NCBI GenBank assembly: GCA_045645205.1
Contig: JAZRIJ010000078.1
Coordinates: 3,012 to 67,011, forward strand
DNA: 64,000 bases
Source of the DNA: RGIG1995 sp045645205
GTDB taxonomy: Bacteria; Bacillota; Clostridia; Oscillospirales; CAG-272
Reading direction: 5' to 3'
Shown: one piece after another, positions 43,289-51,917 of the stretch
How the letters are laid out: the number at the start of each line of letters is the position of its first letter
Position numbering within the stretch: the first letter of the stretch is position 1
Translations under genes and position numbers: made by a program
The notes under the pieces: generated by a model
What the model was told of the DNA's origin: nothing
Database searches by the model: none
The model's input: only the letters and a program-made list of their open reading frames with translations

Positions 43289-44734
43289 ATGAGAGAGTAC
43301 GAATATAAGGTTATATCAATCAACGAACTATATGTAAATCCTGAAAACTATAGATATATAAACGATGCGGATGATGAAATAGATGCAATAATTTGTATGT
43401 TCAATGTTGTTACTGGCGCACCAACAAAAGAAATGTTAAACTTATCAAAGGATATTGTTGAAGATGGTTTAAACCCTTTTGAAATGCCTATCGTTTGCTT
43501 TGATGATGATTTAAAAAAATATGTTGTGTACGAAGGCAATAGGCGTGTCACCTGTATAAAATTGATGACACAATACAAGAATAACGACAGAATATTGGAA
43601 AAAGTGTCGTTTGTAAGCGAAATATATAAACTTGAATGCAGCATCAATGAAATCCAATGTGTTGTTTATAATAAAGCTGATGATGCAAAACACTTTTTAT
43701 ATAAAATTCATCAAGATGTTAATGGTGGTATTGGGCGTAAACAATGGGATTACCAAGCAAAAATGAAAGCGGAGGCTGCTATAGGAAATAAAAGTAGAGC
43801 GTACTCTATAGTAGAGTTTTTGAAAGAAAATCCCAAGACAGATACATCATTGGTAAAAGCGATGGATACAAATCGCTGGATATCAAAATTAGAAAGAGTA
43901 GTAGGCTTTGCCAAATTTAAAGAAGTATACAACATAACGTTTGATTCTAGCAATTCCATAGTATATAAAGATACAGAAGAGCAAGTATTACTAATGCTAT
44001 CAAAACTAGTATCTGATTTAATATGCAATTCTGCTACCGACAATTTTAGATTCAAAAAAGATTTTGATAATTATGTAGGCAACCTTGCAGATGAATTTAA
44101 AACACAAGTTAAGGAAACACCTACCAATCAAGAACAATCTGTCACATATGTATCTAAAAATAAGGAAAACGACAGAAAGGTATCTACACAAGATATTCAA
44201 TCAGAAAATGATACCAATAACAGCAACAATGAATCTGTAGTTGATGAACTTCCGGCAACCGGCGAGCCTCGTCGCTTAACGAGAAAAACCTTAATTGAAA
44301 AAGCTGCTTTGCAACTTGGCAAAAAATATGCAGATGCTGACTATGAATGTTTGAATGAAAAAGGTAAGCAAATATTACTTGAATTAGAATCTCTAAACAT
44401 TAAAGAATTTCCGTTTGCATCGGCTGCGTTATGCAGAGCTTTATTGGAATGTGTTTTGAAACTATGGATTGATGCTGAAGGCGGGGTTTCTTTCAATTCT
44501 AATACTTTGCCCAGTACATATAATGGATGTCTAAATGTTCTTAGAACAAAGAATATTATAGATAATAAAGAACATAGCGTATTGAAAGCACAAGTAAATA
44601 AAGAGGACTATATCACTTTGTTAAATACTTGGATTCATTCAGATACAAGTGCTTGCGTTTCTGAAACCAATCTCGTTAGCGGATGGAAAAACACAAGACT
44701 GTTAATTGAGAAATATATAGATACCCATAAATAG
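43289..44734 (+). CDS. ParB/Srx-fold N-terminal protein with C-terminal unknown domain
   Basis: A 481-aa protein. Residues about 8-110 have the ParB-like fold: SINELYVNPENYRYI, LSKDIVEDGLNPFEMPIVCF, and the nucleotide-binding-type YEGNRRVTCIKLM. The middle is helical with an Asn/Ser-rich linker (about 285-320). The C-terminus (about 330-480) is a helical domain. ParB-fold proteins outside partition loci often are nucleases or NTP-binding partners of modification systems. AGGAGG precedes the ATG. No parA is adjacent. Confidence 0.75.
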   Translation: MREYEYKVISINELYVNPENYRYINDADDEIDAIICMFNVVTGAPTKEMLNLSKDIVEDGLNPFEMPIVCFDDDLKKYVVYEGNRRVTCIKLMTQYKNNDRILEKVSFVSEIYKLECSINEIQCVVYNKADDAKHFLYKIHQDVNGGIGRKQWDYQAKMKAEAAIGNKSRAYSIVEFLKENPKTDTSLVKAMDTNRWISKLERVVGFAKFKEVYNITFDSSNSIVYKDTEEQVLLMLSKLVSDLICNSATDNFRFKKDFDNYVGNLADEFKTQVKETPTNQEQSVTYVSKNKENDRKVSTQDIQSENDTNNSNNESVVDELPATGEPRRLTRKTLIEKAALQLGKKYADADYECLNEKGKQILLELESLNIKEFPFASAALCRALLECVLKLWIDAEGGVSFNSNTLPSTYNGCLNVLRTKNIIDNKEHSVLKAQVNKEDYITLLNTWIHSDTSACVSETNLVSGWKNTRLLIEKYIDTHK

Positions 44735-44756
44735 TGAAATGAGATGGAATGTATAA

Positions 44757-46169
44757 ATGGATATTCTTTTAGTTGAAGCTGATTATAAAAATAAATATCC
44801 TCCTTTAGGGTTGATGAAAATTAGTGCTTATCACAAGAGCGTAGGAGATAATGTTATTTTCGTAAAAGGAAAAAATAAGGAACTTAAATCAAAAAAGTGG
44901 GATAGAATTTATATTACTACTTTATTTACATTTTATTGGAAAAAAACTATAGAAACGATCAAATATTATTACAAATCTGTTGAGCAACCCGGTAATATTT
45001 ATGTTGGTGGTATTTTGGCTACATTATTAGAGCAAGAACTTAGAAGTGAGCCTGAAATTAAAGGAATTACTATTATGTCTGGGTTATTAGATAAGTCTAA
45101 TATGTTAGGCCACGAGCTTGTTCCTATAGATCGTATAACACCAGATTATTCTATAATTAGCAAGGATAACAACCCTTATCTTGAATATGAATATGAAGTA
45201 CAAAATGCCTATATTACATCAACAACAAAAGGCTGTATAAGAAAATGTGCTTTTTGTGCTGTAAGTGTTTTAGAACCAAAATATTGTGAATATCTTGATA
45301 TTAAAGGTCAAATTAAAGAAATTAATACTTTATATGGAGAAAAGCGTGATTTGATGCTAATGGATAATAATATACTGGCATCAAGCAGATTGACTGAAAT
45401 AGTAGATGATTTAGTTTCTTTGGGTTTTGAAAGAAACAATAAATCATACAGAAAAGTTCAAGGTAAACGAGTTGTTCATCAAAATAGAAGAGTTGATTTT
45501 AATCAAGGTATTGATGCAAGATTGTTAACAGAAGATAAGATGGCACAATTGGCAAGATTGGAGATTCATCCATTAAGAATCGCATTTGATCATGCTGATG
45601 AAGAAAATGTTAAGATATATGTAAGAGCACAAAAACTTGCTGCAAAATATAAAATAAAGACTCTTTCAAATTACATACTTTTTAATTTTAATGACACACC
45701 TAAAGAATTGTATGATAGACTTAAAATTAACATTGAATTAAATGAAGAATTTAATTTGCAAGGTTTAGAAACGAGCATTTGGTCTTTTCCTATGAAATAT
45801 ATGCCTATCTCTGGGGAACATTGCAAAGATAGAAAATATGTGGGAAAACATTGGAATTCAAAAATGTTAAGAGGAGTTCAGTGTATATTAAATGCAACTC
45901 ATGCTGTTGTAGGTCCCAAAAAGGATTATTTTGAACTTGCTTTCGGACGCAATTATGATGAATTTATAGAGTTGATTTATATGCCCGAGTTATATATAAC
46001 AAAAAGAAAACAGAACTCTGCTCAAATTAATAAATGGAAAACCAATTTTAAAAAATTGTCGCAAACAGAAAGAGAAGAGTTTATATCTTTAATAAAAAAC
46101 AATTCATTTCCTAAATTAGATATTAAAAATCCTATTATACGAGACTTGTATGAATGCTATTATAAATAA
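44757..46169 (+). CDS. radical SAM protein with B12-binding-like N-terminus
   Basis: A 470-aa enzyme. The N-terminus (MDILLVEADYKNKYPPLGLM) has the layout of B12-binding/radical-SAM proteins, though no DxHxxG cobalamin ligand is seen. The 4Fe-4S motif is GCIRKCAFCAV (CxxxCxxC, about residue 162). Later segments (MLMDNNILAS, RVDFNQGIDARLL, LRIAFDHAD) fit the SAM barrel. It lies 22 nt after the ParB-like gene, last of the island. Similar proteins occur in phages and defence islands; the reaction is unknown. Confidence 0.82.
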   Translation: MDILLVEADYKNKYPPLGLMKISAYHKSVGDNVIFVKGKNKELKSKKWDRIYITTLFTFYWKKTIETIKYYYKSVEQPGNIYVGGILATLLEQELRSEPEIKGITIMSGLLDKSNMLGHELVPIDRITPDYSIISKDNNPYLEYEYEVQNAYITSTTKGCIRKCAFCAVSVLEPKYCEYLDIKGQIKEINTLYGEKRDLMLMDNNILASSRLTEIVDDLVSLGFERNNKSYRKVQGKRVVHQNRRVDFNQGIDARLLTEDKMAQLARLEIHPLRIAFDHADEENVKIYVRAQKLAAKYKIKTLSNYILFNFNDTPKELYDRLKINIELNEEFNLQGLETSIWSFPMKYMPISGEHCKDRKYVGKHWNSKMLRGVQCILNATHAVVGPKKDYFELAFGRNYDEFIELIYMPELYITKRKQNSAQINKWKTNFKKLSQTEREEFISLIKNNSFPKLDIKNPIIRDLYECYYK

Positions 46170-46305
46170 GCTTAATCACGGGTGATCTATTCCCGAAAAA
46201 ACAGGTTTAATAGGGAAGATTTATACTATTATATCATCTGTTAATTTTTACGTTCTAATAAAGGATATTGTTAACTCGAAAATTGTTTTTATTTATAAAA
46301 ACCAC

Positions 46306-46335
46306 TTGACAAACGAATGTTCTATCGTGTATACT
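46306..46335 (+). promoter_or_regulatory. promoter of the element's leader RNA
   Basis: TTGACA, 18-nt spacer, TATACT. Confidence 0.75.
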
Positions 46336-46341
46336 GAAATA

Positions 46342-46604
46342 CCCTCATAGAGGGAATACAACTGAATATGATGTCCTCGTAGAGGTATAGTTAGGTACAA
46401 GTCCGCTATACCGCCGGCGATCTCTTTTGAGAAAGCCGTGACTCGCCACCGTGAATTTTTTGTACTGTTTAAGGTGGAGTTGAGCCGACACAAACAGTAT
46501 GGTCTTTTGAATTAATTCAAAGCCGTTATGTATGAGCATCTGATTTGAAGCGAGAGCTAAACGCTCCCGTCGATGATTAGTGTTGATACATAACGGCTTT
46601 TTGT
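46342..46604 (+). ncRNA. structured leader RNA of the mobile element, ending in a terminator
   Basis: Several hairpins (CCCTCATAGAGGG, CCTCGTAGAGG, GGTATAG/CTATACC) precede a 15-bp terminator stem AAAGCCGTTATGTAT / ATACATAACGGCTTT with T5 (46519-46602). It lies 340 nt upstream of the parB-like pseudogene. The rest of 46605-46940 has no gene. Confidence 0.55.
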
Positions 46605-46944
46605 CTTTTCTCGGACTACTTAGCCGAAATATGAATGTGACATATAACCTCAGTTGCACTTTGAAAATTGAATACCCGTTACCGAATGTAGATACTACGC
46701 TAAGACCTCATAAAGAGCGAGCGAAAACGATGTGTAGCAAGATGCTATGGGTTAGGAATTAACGGACATTCGGGAGAACGGCAAAGCGCCTAATAGGAGT
46801 AATTAACCTCGAACAGGCTCGGAGTAATTGCATCATCTTAGCGAGCAGACTGTTTGTACTCCTATCGGCGCAAAACAGTACTCGTTAGGGATATCCCTAA
46901 AACCCAATTCTACGAAATCAAACAAAGAAAGGAGATCAAAATCT

Positions 46945-47840
46945 ATGACACAGTATGAAATCCCAAACGAAAGCAAAAAGAAAAAATCCGCCCGTATCCC
47001 CATAGATAAGCTACACGATTTTGACGGTCATCCGTACAAGGTCACAGACAATGAGGATATGGACAAGCTTGTAGAAAGTATTAAGTCGCAAGGCATTATC
47101 TCGCCCTTAATAGTAAGGCAGAAAGATAACACAACCGATGAATACGAAGTAATAGCGGGACACCGAAGATTGCACGCAAGTAAAAGGGTGGGACTGATGG
47201 TTGTACCCGCCTTAATTTATCCCTATACCAAACCCGAAGCGGCGATTGCCGTTGTGGACAGCAACCTACACAGAGAACGGATATTGCCGAGCGAAAAAGC
47301 CTTTGCTTACAAAATGAAAATGGAGGCTTTGAAAGAGCAAGGCAAACGAACCGATTTAACCTCGTCGCAAGTTGCGACAAAGTCGGATACCGCTACTGAG
47401 ATCGGCAAGGCAGCAAACGAAAGCCGTGACCAAGTGTTTCGGTATATCCGTTTAACCAATCTTATCCCCGAACTGTTACAGCTTGTGGATGAAGAACGAA
47501 TCGCACTTACTCCTGCTGTGGAACTGTCCTATCTTGTCGAGCAGGAGCAGTACGATTTAATGAGTACATTGATAGTGAGGACTGCACTCCGTCACTCTCA
47601 CAGGCAGTACGGCTAAAGAAATTATCCCAAGCAGGTCAGCTTAATGCGGATAAGATCTTCGCCGTTATGAGCGAAGAAAAGGTAAATCAAAAGGAACGCA
47701 TCAGTTTTCCTTTTGAAGATGTCCGCCGTTTCTTCCCTAAAAGTTATACCCAAAAAGATGTATATAATGCAATCCTAAAGCTCATTGGCGAAGATTATAA
47801 ACGCCGTGAGCGAGCAAGAAAAAATCGTGATGAAAGGTAA
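46945..47840 (+). pseudogene. ParB/Spo0J-like partition protein, frameshifted
   Basis: ATG 46945 (AAAGGAG upstream) opens a ParB family protein: RIPIDKLHDFDGHPYKV, ESIKSQGIISPLIVR, IAGHRRLHASK, LLPSEKAFAYKMKMEAL-like sequence. Translation leaves frame near 47571, where ACATTGAT replaces an expected ACAATTGAT, and stops at 47616. The other frame continues with SEDCTPSLSQAVRLKKLSQA to a TAA at 47840. A one-base deletion therefore breaks an otherwise complete gene of about 298 codons. Confidence 0.82.
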
Positions 47841-47849
47841 TGAAGTATT

Positions 47850-48077
47850 ATGAAATTTATATGTGGTCTTGCACAACAAGAAAATGAGTATGTGATAAAC
47901 GGAGTCAAGTATATCGTCGGTTCGTCATTTATGACTTCTAAAGTTAAAAATCATCCGACAATTACCGACCGTTTCAAAAGAATTGTAACAAGTGATTTCG
48001 TACCTTTGACGGATGAATCACCACCGAGTAAAATGGCAGTAGAATATGTGTGTTCGACTGCCGGGAAGGAGGACTAA
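47850..48077 (+). CDS. 75-aa protein preceding the serine recombinase
   Basis: MKFICGLAQQENEYVINGVKYIV..., beta-rich, ending 1 nt before the recombinase ATG. Found in this position in related elements by general pattern; possibly a directionality or regulatory factor, but unproven. Confidence 0.55.
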   Translation: MKFICGLAQQENEYVINGVKYIVGSSFMTSKVKNHPTITDRFKRIVTSDFVPLTDESPPSKMAVEYVCSTAGKED

Positions 48078-49772
48078 ATGCAGTCGAAGAAAAAAGACAA
48101 CGTCGGCATAACTGCTTTATACTGCCGACTATCACGTGATGACGGAACGGATAACGATAGCAACTCTATCGTGAATCAAAAGAAGCTGTTGCAGAAATAC
48201 GCAAAGGAACACGGCTTTTCTAACACCCGCAGTTATGTGGATGACGGCTATACGGGAACAAACTTTAACCGCCCCGGCTTTCAAAAATTGCTTGAGGATA
48301 TTGAGATGGGATACGTAAGTGTGATTATCGTAAAGGATATGTCCCGACTCGGCAGAGATTATCTGCAAGTAGGATATTACACCGACACCTACTTTCCCGA
48401 TAGAAATATTCGCTTCATAGCAGTAAATGACTGTGTAGACAGTGCAGACGGTGAAAACGAACTTGCACCTTTTCGTAACGTTATGAATGAAATGTACGCA
48501 AGAGATATTAGCCGTAAGGTCAGAAGCTCCCACAGACTTCGTGGTAACGCAGGAGAGCCGTTATCTCAGCCGCCGTATGGGTATCTGAAATCGCCCGAAA
48601 ACAAAAAGAAATGGGTTATAGATCCCGAAGCCGCACAAGTGGTGCAAGATATATTCCGTATGTGCTTGGAGGGCAAAGGCAACGAAACCATTGCCCGAAT
48701 CCTTCAAGAACGAAAGGTGTTAATCCCGATGGCATATTGGAGAGAAAAAGGTCTTGGCAGAGGCGGAAAGAAAGCACAACCCAATCCTTATAAATGGTGC
48801 AAATCCACCATAGCCAAGATACTTGCTCAACAGAAATACTGCGGTGATGTAATCAACTTTAAGACCTATTCAAAGTCGTTCAAGAACAAAGCCCGTATCC
48901 CTAATCCTGAAGAAAATTGGGCGGTGTTCAAGAATGTGCACGATCCAATAATTGACCGTGAAACCTTTGAATCGGTGCAGAAGCTCACCAAGAAAACCAA
49001 ACGTCGAGCACCGAAAGCAGACAATGCCGAAAAGAATATGTTTTGCGATTTGCTTTACTGTGCTGATTGCGGTAGCAAGTTATGGTCGCACGTAAACACC
49101 ATAAACAAGGATATTCAATATTTCAGTTGCTCCAATTACAAGGTGGATACAAGAGGAACTTGCGAAACACGGCACTATATCCGTGCTGATGCCATAGAGC
49201 AAGTGGTAATGCTTGAACTAAAGCGAATGGCAAAGTTCTTACAGAGCGACGAGGAAGCCTTTGCAGACCTACTTGCTCAAAAGACACAAAAGGATATTAT
49301 CAATGAGCAAAAAGCCTTGCAGGGCGAACTGCAACGGTGTACGGCACGAAACCAAAAGGTTGCTGAGCTTTACGAAAAGCTTTACGAGGACAATGTTTCG
49401 GGCAAGGTAACGGATGAGTGGTTTATGCAGTTATCCCACAAATACGAAGTAGAGCGTATGGAGCTGAAAACCAAGATTGCATCCCTAAACGAAAGGATAA
49501 ACAATCTTGGTACAATGCAACAGAACAAAGACAGATTTATCAACGCTATCCGAAGATTTATGGAAATGCAAAAACTGACTGCACCACTTCTTCGTGAACT
49601 CATAGACGAGATAACGGTTTATGAAACCGAAGGTGTTGGTAAGAATCGCAGTCAGAGGATTATGATCCATTACAAATTCATTGGGTATATTGAGATACCC
49701 GAATGCGGAAGTAATTACAAGGCAGATACACGAAAAGGTGTAGCTGTCGAGTATATTACCAAATCCGCATAA
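48078..49772 (+). CDS. large serine recombinase, TnpX/TndX type
   Basis: A 564-aa recombinase that excises and integrates the element. The resolvase domain has YCRLSRDDG (catalytic Ser19), DDGYTGTNFNRPGFQ, IIVKDMSRLGRDYL and YARDISRKVRSS. A recombinase domain is followed by a zinc ribbon (CADCGSKL ... CSNYKVDTRGTC), and a coiled coil near 420-500. Complete with no disruption. Its 3' end lies about 80 nt from the right inverted 19-mer. Confidence 0.95.
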   Translation: MQSKKKDNVGITALYCRLSRDDGTDNDSNSIVNQKKLLQKYAKEHGFSNTRSYVDDGYTGTNFNRPGFQKLLEDIEMGYVSVIIVKDMSRLGRDYLQVGYYTDTYFPDRNIRFIAVNDCVDSADGENELAPFRNVMNEMYARDISRKVRSSHRLRGNAGEPLSQPPYGYLKSPENKKKWVIDPEAAQVVQDIFRMCLEGKGNETIARILQERKVLIPMAYWREKGLGRGGKKAQPNPYKWCKSTIAKILAQQKYCGDVINFKTYSKSFKNKARIPNPEENWAVFKNVHDPIIDRETFESVQKLTKKTKRRAPKADNAEKNMFCDLLYCADCGSKLWSHVNTINKDIQYFSCSNYKVDTRGTCETRHYIRADAIEQVVMLELKRMAKFLQSDEEAFADLLAQKTQKDIINEQKALQGELQRCTARNQKVAELYEKLYEDNVSGKVTDEWFMQLSHKYEVERMELKTKIASLNERINNLGTMQQNKDRFINAIRRFMEMQKLTAPLLRELIDEITVYETEGVGKNRSQRIMIHYKFIGYIEIPECGSNYKADTRKGVAVEYITKSA

Positions 49773-49801
49773 AACAAAAGAGCAGGCTTTAAAACCTGCT
49801 C
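49772..49801 (-). terminator. second terminator behind tRNA-Pro
   Basis: GAGCAGG / CCTGCTC with an 8-nt loop, then TTTTGTTTT on the minus strand. May also serve as a block to antisense transcription of the recombinase. Confidence 0.55.
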
Positions 49802-49829
49802 CATACATAACGAAGAAACTCGAAATTAC

Positions 49830-49872
49830 AAAAAATCGAGTGTCCATAACTCAAATCCGTTATGAACACTCG
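49830..49872 (-). terminator. terminator of tRNA-Pro, containing the right inverted 19-mer
   Basis: Minus strand CGAGTGT-T-CATAAC, loop GGATTTGA, GTTATG-G-ACACTCG, then ATTTTTT. The 19-mer at 49851-49869 inside it matches the left end at 38854-38872 in inverse orientation. Confidence 0.75.
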
Positions 49873-49875
49873 ATA

Positions 49876-49952
49876 TGGTCGGAGTGACTGGATTCGAACC
49901 AGCGGCCTCATGGACCCGAACCATGCGCACTACCAAACTGTGCCACACCCCG
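49876..49952 (-). tRNA. tRNA-Pro (anticodon CGG)
   Basis: A 77-nt cloverleaf with acceptor stem CGGGGUG / CACUCCG, discriminator A and encoded CCA. Anticodon stem CAUGG / CCAUG has the 7-nt loop UUCGGGU, so the anticodon is CGG. T-arm GGTTCGAATCC. It is the host landmark beside the mobile element. Confidence 0.93.
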
Positions 49953-50030
49953 TCAATATTTATCACACCATAATATTTTATCAAAATTATGCCCTTTTGT
50001 CAATAGCTTTATCAAAAATGAAAGTCTATT

Positions 50031-50501
50031 GCTCCAAAAAACAAATAACCCTTGACCGCTTCATCATCTTCGTATTGCAGTCAAGGGTTATTTATGTTCA
50101 CTCTTGATATCTAACATCCGTGATTAACCTCTCTTTCTTAAACTATCAGCCTGCTTCAAATTTTCCCGAACTTCTCTTCAACGATCTTTCTTCATCTTTT
50201 AATCTCTTAAGCGAGATACTCTTTCGTTCTGTTTCGGCTACTCTCTTTGAAGCCTATTATCTTCTTTTGTTTCTTTCAAGAACATTCTGTTAAAAACATC
50301 TACAATTATTGGTTAGGAGACACCATACTATCAGTATAATTTTTATTTTATGTTCTTTAAATCTTTCAGCTTAATGTTATTTAAATTTTTCCAACCACAC
50401 TCTCTATATTATTGGCTGTATTCCTTTTAACCCCTTAGCCTTCCGCCTTTTCAAAAAGCTTCGGTTTTTGCTTACCTGTACATTGGACTCACCCTTTCTT
50501 C
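50031..50501 (-). ncRNA. candidate long non-coding RNA, about 460 nt
   Basis: Bounded on the minus strand by a promoter (50508-50536) and a strong terminator (AAATAACCCTTGAC / GTCAAGGGTTATTT plus TTTGTTTTTT, 50031-50093). The transcript is purine-rich, has no ORF above 37 codons, and contains pairings such as GCUUCAAA / UUUGAAGC. It is neither tmRNA, RNase P RNA nor SRP RNA by visible signature. Confidence 0.45.
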
Positions 50502-50507
50502 GCTTAT

Positions 50508-50536
50508 ATAATAACATAATTTTCACCCTTTTGCAA
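50508..50536 (-). promoter_or_regulatory. promoter of the candidate long RNA
   Basis: Minus-strand TTGCAA, 17-nt spacer, TATTAT. Confidence 0.5.
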
Positions 50537-50620
50537 TTCGCAAATTATACAAACTTCACCAAAACTTTTTGTGCAATCAGGAGAAAGTTGTGCATTATAT
50601 ACATAATTTATTGATTTTTA

Positions 50621-50649
50621 TTGACATCAATATGGTATTATGATATAAT
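50621..50649 (+). promoter_or_regulatory. promoter of sRNA candidate 1
   Basis: TTGACA, 17-nt spacer, TATAAT: consensus in every position. Confidence 0.8.
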
Positions 50650-50655
50650 AGATTT

Positions 50656-50771
50656 GTTGTTAGAATTTTTATATTTCTAATTTCCTATTACATTTCTTTT
50701 TTAATTTCTTTTCGATTTAAAGATAAAGTCCGTACCGCCTTGATCAAGCGAACAGTGCGGGCTTTATCTTT
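50656..50771 (+). ncRNA. sRNA candidate 1, paralogue of 53064-53168
   Basis: A pyrimidine-rich 5' part, then a 17-bp hairpin (AAAGATAAAGUCCGUAC / GUGCGGGCUUUAUCUUU) with loop CGCCUUGAUCAAGCGAACA. A second hairpin with T5 (50804-50834) could be the true terminator. Confidence 0.6.
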
Positions 50772-50836
50772 GCCAATCGGTTAACTTTTACAACAGCAAG
50801 GGACAAATACACCTGTATTTTTGTCCTTTTTGTTTA

Positions 50837-50865
50837 TTGTGCAAACAAGCACGGTATGCTATACT
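50837..50865 (+). promoter_or_regulatory. promoter of the Gfo/Idh/MocA pair
   Basis: TTGTGC, 17-nt spacer, TATACT, 71 nt before the ATG; an AT-rich palindrome (50872-50896) follows. Confidence 0.5.
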
Positions 50866-50936
50866 AAAAATACAATATATAATATTTTTATATTGTGTCC
50901 AAAAGTATAAACAGAATTTAGGGGAGGTTATAAGTT

Positions 50937-51917
50937 ATGTTGAAAGTAGGACTTATCGGATGCGGTTTTATGGGCAAGATGCACGCAAACTGCTATAAGA
51001 ACCTTGAAGGAGTTGAGCTGACAGCCGTTGCAGACCTTAGACCCAAAAAAGCTGAAAAAATTGCGGCAGATACAAACGCTGTTATTTACGGTGACGGCAA
51101 GGAGCTTATAAGTAATGCCGAGGTTGATGTTATTGACATATGTCTTCCCACTCATCTTCACGCAGAGTATGCTATGGCGGCAATGCGCAAGGTCAAATAC
51201 ATATTTATTGAAAAGCCTGTAGCACTTACAGTCGAGGAGGGAGAAGCGCTTCTTAAAAAAGCAAAAGAAAACGGATGTAATGTACAAATAGGTCAGGTTC
51301 TTCGCTTCTGGGACGAATACGTTACTCTCCGCGAGATAATAAATTCGGGAAAGTACGGTAAAGTCATTAACGCAAACTTCCGCAGAATAAGTCCCTATCC
51401 CCACTGGAGTTGGGAGAATTGGCTGCACAACACTGAACTATCGGGAGGCGCTGCACTGGACCTGCACATACACGATATAGACTATGCTCTTTGGGTATTC
51501 GGTACACCCCAAAAATTCTATTCCGTAAAAAATATTATCGGCAAAAAAAATTCCTACGTAAATACACTGATGCAATATGACAACTTTGTTGTAACAGTAG
51601 AAGGAACATGGGATCTTCCTCGCACAAGACCGTTTGAAACCGCATTCAGAGTTGTCTTTGAAAACGCAACTGTCGAAAACGGAGCTAACGGTTTTATGCT
51701 CTATACTGATGAAAAAGCAGAAAAAATAGTTATCGAAAAGAAACAGTTTGCAGAAACAGTGTCGGGCGGTAATATCTCAGAGCTTGGCGGATATTACAAT
51801 GAGCTTCATTATTTCTGCGACAGAGCAAAAAACAATCTTCCTATTGAACAGGCAACAGCTGACGAAGGTGTAGCTTCCTTGAAATTTATTCAAAAGGAGT
51901 TGAGCTTCAATGCTTAA
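50937..51917 (+). CDS. Gfo/Idh/MocA family oxidoreductase 1
   Basis: A 326-aa NAD(P)-dependent sugar or cyclitol oxidoreductase. Rossmann motif GLIGCGFMGKMHA (5-17), the EKPVALT signature with catalytic Lys (about 95), and the second-domain GGAALDLHIHDIDYALW with the His of this family. GGGGAGG precedes ATG 50937. It overlaps the next gene by 8 nt. The substrate cannot be inferred. Confidence 0.93.
   Translation: MLKVGLIGCGFMGKMHANCYKNLEGVELTAVADLRPKKAEKIAADTNAVIYGDGKELISNAEVDVIDICLPTHLHAEYAMAAMRKVKYIFIEKPVALTVEEGEALLKKAKENGCNVQIGQVLRFWDEYVTLREIINSGKYGKVINANFRRISPYPHWSWENWLHNTELSGGAALDLHIHDIDYALWVFGTPQKFYSVKNIIGKKNSYVNTLMQYDNFVVTVEGTWDLPRTRPFETAFRVVFENATVENGANGFMLYTDEKAEKIVIEKKQFAETVSGGNISELGGYYNELHYFCDRAKNNLPIEQATADEGVASLKFIQKELSFNA

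Noticed and set aside
46342..46604. Cobalamin riboswitch reading of the leader
   Set aside because: Some phrases (AAGTCCG, GCCACC) look similar, but the conserved B12 core and order are missing and the downstream gene is a partition protein.
49862..50107. 81-aa rightward frame
   Set aside because: It runs antisense through tRNA-Pro and the terminator hairpin.
50378..50517. 37-codon leftward frame (MLLYKRRKGE...) as a gene
   Set aside because: No ribosome site, it begins inside the promoter region, and the rest of the transcript is full of stops; treated as part of a non-coding RNA candidate.
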